64,000 bases of DNA, taken from positions 21,031 to 85,030 of the forward strand of contig NZ_FOAP01000034.1 in NCBI RefSeq assembly GCF_900109545.1. The letters are read 5' to 3'. Origin of the DNA: Stigmatella aurantiaca. Lineage in GTDB: Bacteria > Myxococcota > Myxococcia > Myxococcales > Myxococcaceae. This document shows, one piece after another, positions 62,091 through 64,000 of the stretch; the first letter of the stretch is position 1; each line of letters starts with the position of its first letter. The translations under genes and the position numbers were made by a program. A model generated the notes under the pieces. It saw only the letters and a program-made list of their open reading frames with translations, ran no database searches and had not been told where the DNA came from.

Positions 62091-62969
62091 ATGCTCAAGA
62101 GCATGACCGGGTTTGGAGCGGGACGCGCGCGGGTAGGGGACGAAGAAGTCTCCGTGGAGGTTCGTTCGCTCAACCACAAGTTTTGCGAAGTGAAGGCCCG
62201 GCTGCCCCGGGATCTGTCGGCGCTCGAGGCGGGCGTGGTGAAGCAGGTCAAGGACCGGCTGGCCCGAGGCTCGGTGGATGTGCAGGTGAAGCGGCAGGTG
62301 GTCACCGCCTCGGGCACGGTGCCGGTGGTGGATGTGGCGCTGGCGCGGGAGTACGCGCGCGCCTTCCGCGAGCTGGCCTCGGCGTTGGGCTCTCCCACGG
62401 AAGTGTCCTGGACCCAGGTCTCCACCCAGCCGGGCGTGATTCGGCTGGAGGAGAAGGGGATGGACGTGGAGTCCGCCAGCAAGGCGGTCCTCACGGCCCT
62501 GGAGCAGGCCCTCGGGGCGCTGGAGCAGATGCGCCAGGTGGAAGGGGAGGCCATCCGGGCCGACCTGGATGCCCGGCTGAAGCTCATCGAGGGATGGAGC
62601 CGCGAGGTGGCGGCCCTGGCGCCCCGGGCGGTGGAAGACTACCGGCAGCGCTTGACCGAGCGGGTGGCGGAGCTGGCCCGGGGCGTCGCGGTGGAGCCAC
62701 AACGGCTGGCCCAGGAAGTGGCCATGTTCGCGGAGCGGACGGACATCGCGGAGGAAGTCACGCGCCTGGCCAGCCACCTGGAGCAATTCCGGGCCCTGAT
62801 GGCGAGCAACGAGCCTGCGGGCCGCCGCATGGACTTCCTCGTCCAGGAGATGCACCGCGAGGTGAACACGACGGGCTCCAAGAGCCAGCACGCGGAGATC
62901 TCCACGCGCGTGGTGTCGATGAAAGCTGAAGTCGAACGCATCCGTGAACAGGTGCAGAACGTCGAATGA
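62091..62969 (+). CDS. yicC: YicC/YloC-family endoribonuclease
   Basis: A 292-residue protein that begins MLKSMTGFGAGRARVGDEEVSVEVRSLNHKF (family hallmark SMTGFG and RSLNHRF) and ends in ETGSKSQ-like MHREVNTTGSKSQHAEISTRVV followed by the MKAEVERIREQVQNVE tail, with Cys-less conserved EVNT-SKS motif. Family knowledge: YicC and YloC are hexameric endoribonucleases that act on small RNAs or mRNA decay. Start ATG is close to the divergently oriented heptosyltransferase gene (77 bases apart). Its stop overlaps the gmk start (ATGA), a pairing conserved in many bacteria. Confidence 0.92.
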   Translation: MLKSMTGFGAGRARVGDEEVSVEVRSLNHKFCEVKARLPRDLSALEAGVVKQVKDRLARGSVDVQVKRQVVTASGTVPVVDVALAREYARAFRELASALGSPTEVSWTQVSTQPGVIRLEEKGMDVESASKAVLTALEQALGALEQMRQVEGEAIRADLDARLKLIEGWSREVAALAPRAVEDYRQRLTERVAELARGVAVEPQRLAQEVAMFAERTDIAEEVTRLASHLEQFRALMASNEPAGRRMDFLVQEMHREVNTTGSKSQHAEISTRVVSMKAEVERIREQVQNVE

Positions 62970-63613
62970 ACGAGCCCACGCCACTTCACCCAGGGTTGTT
63001 GCTGGTTCTCTCCGCGCCCTCGGGAGCGGGAAAGACCACGTTGTCGCACCGGCTGCTCAAGGAAGTGCCGAACACCATCTTCTCGGCGAGCTACACCACG
63101 CGCAGGCCGCGGGGCAAAGAGCAGGACGGAGTCGACTACCACTTCGTGGATGTCGCCACGTTCCAGGAGAAGATCGAGCGCAGCGAGTTCGTCGAGTGGG
63201 CCGAAGTGCACGGCCACTTCTATGGAAGTCCGCAGTCCGTGGTGGAAGAGGCCAGGGCCCGCCGGGGCGTCGCCATCTTCGACATCGACGTCCAGGGCGG
63301 GCAGGCAATCAAGCGCAAGCACCCCGACGCGGTCCTGATCTTCGTGCTGCCGCCCTCGATGGAAGAGCTGGAGCGGCGCCTGCGGGACCGGAAGACGGAC
63401 TCCGACGAGACGATCCGCCGCCGGATGCTGGCCGCCCGCTCGGAGATCGAGCGAGGGACTGCCTCGTACGACTACATCGTGCTCAACGATGACTTCGAGC
63501 GGGCCTTCCAGGAGCTGCGCTCGGTGGTGGTGGCGGAGCGCTGCAGGCGGGGGCGGGTAGAGCTCTCGATGTTGAAGCTGGAAAAAGCACCTGCGGCGGA
63601 CACGGGGCGCTGA
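62966..63613 (+). CDS. gmk: Guanylate kinase
   Basis: Phosphorylates GMP (and dGMP) to the diphosphate. The 215-residue enzyme has the P-loop LVLSAPSGAGKTTLSHRLL, then the GMP-binding block SYTTRRPRGKEQDGVDYHFVD and FVEWAEVHGHFYGSP, and the FDIDVQGGQAIK segment with the catalytic Asp. RMLAARSEIERGTASYDYIVLNDD is standard for the lid and C-terminal part. Co-translated with yicC. In many bacteria rpoZ (omega) follows gmk; here no coding sequence follows for the remaining 387 bases. Confidence 0.96.
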   Translation: MNEPTPLHPGLLLVLSAPSGAGKTTLSHRLLKEVPNTIFSASYTTRRPRGKEQDGVDYHFVDVATFQEKIERSEFVEWAEVHGHFYGSPQSVVEEARARRGVAIFDIDVQGGQAIKRKHPDAVLIFVLPPSMEELERRLRDRKTDSDETIRRRMLAARSEIERGTASYDYIVLNDDFERAFQELRSVVVAERCRRGRVELSMLKLEKAPAADTGR

Positions 63614-63749
63614 CGAAGAAATAAGGCGCGGGGGCCCTGGGGTTTCTCCCAATGACTGGGGCGCCGGGCGGCAGAGAACGGAAGAGTTCTTGCGTCGCTC
63701 AGGGAGTTGGTGGATAAGCCGCCCCACGTCGCGCCCGGCAGGAATGTTG

Positions 63750-63783
63750 GGTGGTTGACAAGCGCCTGGCTGACATCTAGAAG
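63750..63783 (+). promoter_or_regulatory. Strong sigma-70-type promoter, first of a pair
   Basis: GGTGG then -35 TTGACA (63755-63760), a 17-base spacer, and -10 TAGAAG (63778-63783), followed by GCGCG. The -35 is a perfect consensus. It reads toward the right edge. Confidence 0.65.
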
Positions 63784-63902
63784 GCGCGTCCCCGGCGGTT
63801 GAGGGGTGTGGAGCACGGCGGGCGGTGGAGGGTTGGAAGGGCGATCCTGTCTTCAATGGAAGCAGGGCCAGTGAGCGGTAGAAGGAATGAAGGGCTCTCG
63901 CA

Positions 63903-63937
63903 GGTGGTTGACACAGAACGCGGCGAAGAGGTAGAAG
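63903..63937 (+). promoter_or_regulatory. Strong sigma-70-type promoter, second of a pair
   Basis: GGTGG then -35 TTGACA (63908-63913), an 18-base spacer, and -10 TAGAAG (63932-63937), followed by CCGCG. It shares the first 11 bases (GGTGGTTGACA) and 10 of 11 bases around the -10 with the upstream copy, but the spacers differ, which suggests selection on the promoter elements rather than a recent duplication. Confidence 0.65.
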
Positions 63938-64000
63938 CCGCGCCCCCTGGAACGAATCGGACCGAAGGCAGCACGGCGGGCCGAGTAGCAAGCAGGGGAC

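Larger units (their letters stand above)
63614..64000 (+). other. Non-coding right end (387 bases) with two promoters
   Basis: No convincing protein-coding sequence, tRNA or rRNA was seen between the gmk stop and the window edge. Base composition is less GC-rich than in the genes. The main content is two near-identical promoter-like sequences 153 bases apart (see next two entries). What they transcribe lies beyond the window; a stable RNA operon is the best guess. Confidence 0.55.

Noticed and set aside
63614..64000. A tRNA or small RNA gene after gmk
   Set aside because: No cloverleaf with TTCGA-type T loop and CCA end could be made from the sequence, and no terminator follows the promoters within the window.

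Overview
The window is a very GC-rich, densely coding stretch of a Gram-negative chromosome. It looks like a myxobacterium (Myxococcota, Cystobacterineae type; family-level placement is inference). The evidence is the GC bias at third codon positions, frequent GTG starts, DUF4388 (PATAN) regulators, an MCP-less Che cluster with a HEAT-repeat protein, an ECF sigma/anti-sigma pair, and a full lipid A/Kdo/heptose pathway. No mobile element, phage, CRISPR array, rRNA or tRNA gene was seen.

Layout. (1) 1-5116: end of glyA, nrdR, then a riboflavin operon (ribD, ribE, ribBA, ribH), nusB, and a stand-alone peptidase M17 N-terminal domain. (2) 5188-13218: a chemosensory operon, cheY-cheA-cheW-cheW-HEAT-cheR-cheB-cheY, with mostly overlapping start/stop codons and no receptor gene. 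(3) 13230-15757: a two-gene ABC exporter. (4) 15856-23000: a GlpD-type dehydrogenase, leuS, a zinc-ribbon membrane protein, lptE, and then rpsT and a MazG-VOC fusion on the minus strand. (5) 23077-32492: a TPR membrane protein, a DUF4388 protein, phoH, a 7TM-HD phosphohydrolase, a cupin-YbeY fusion and a DUF4105 membrane protein. (6) 32525-36412: prfB with its programmed frameshift, an ECF sigma factor with its anti-sigma factor, and lysS. (7) 36425-45902: the envelope operon lolC/E-lolD-bamA-skp-lpxD-fabZ-lpxA-lpxI. (8) 46045-50083: an OmpA-family protein and a lipoprotein, then on the minus strand marC, a polyprenol-phosphate sugar synthase and lpxB. (9) 50121-62013: a pseudo-receiver/DUF4388/J-domain/TPR protein, an MsbA-like ABC exporter, a PHP protein, waaA, two GT4 glycosyltransferases, lpxK, the two halves of HldE and a GT9 heptosyltransferase. 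(10) 62091-64000: yicC, gmk, and a 387-base non-coding end carrying two near-identical strong promoters that probably drive a stable-RNA operon just beyond the window.

How it works together. Three themes dominate. One is riboflavin supply, with an unusual RibBA whose two active sites both look altered. The second is a complete signalling module that must take its input from receptors encoded elsewhere. The third is outer-membrane biogenesis: lipid A (LpxA, D, I, B, K), Kdo transfer (WaaA), heptose activation (HldE halves), LPS export (MsbA-like, LptE), lipoprotein release (LolC/E, LolD) and OMP assembly (BamA, Skp). The most unusual items are domain fusions (MazG-VOC, cupin-YbeY, DUF4388 with a pilin-like tail, pseudo-REC/DUF4388/J/TPR, LolC/E with a large extra membrane domain), the variant RibBA, and the duplicated promoters at the right edge. 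I did not find a clearly new defence or mobile system. All functional calls rest on motif recognition by eye, without database searches.
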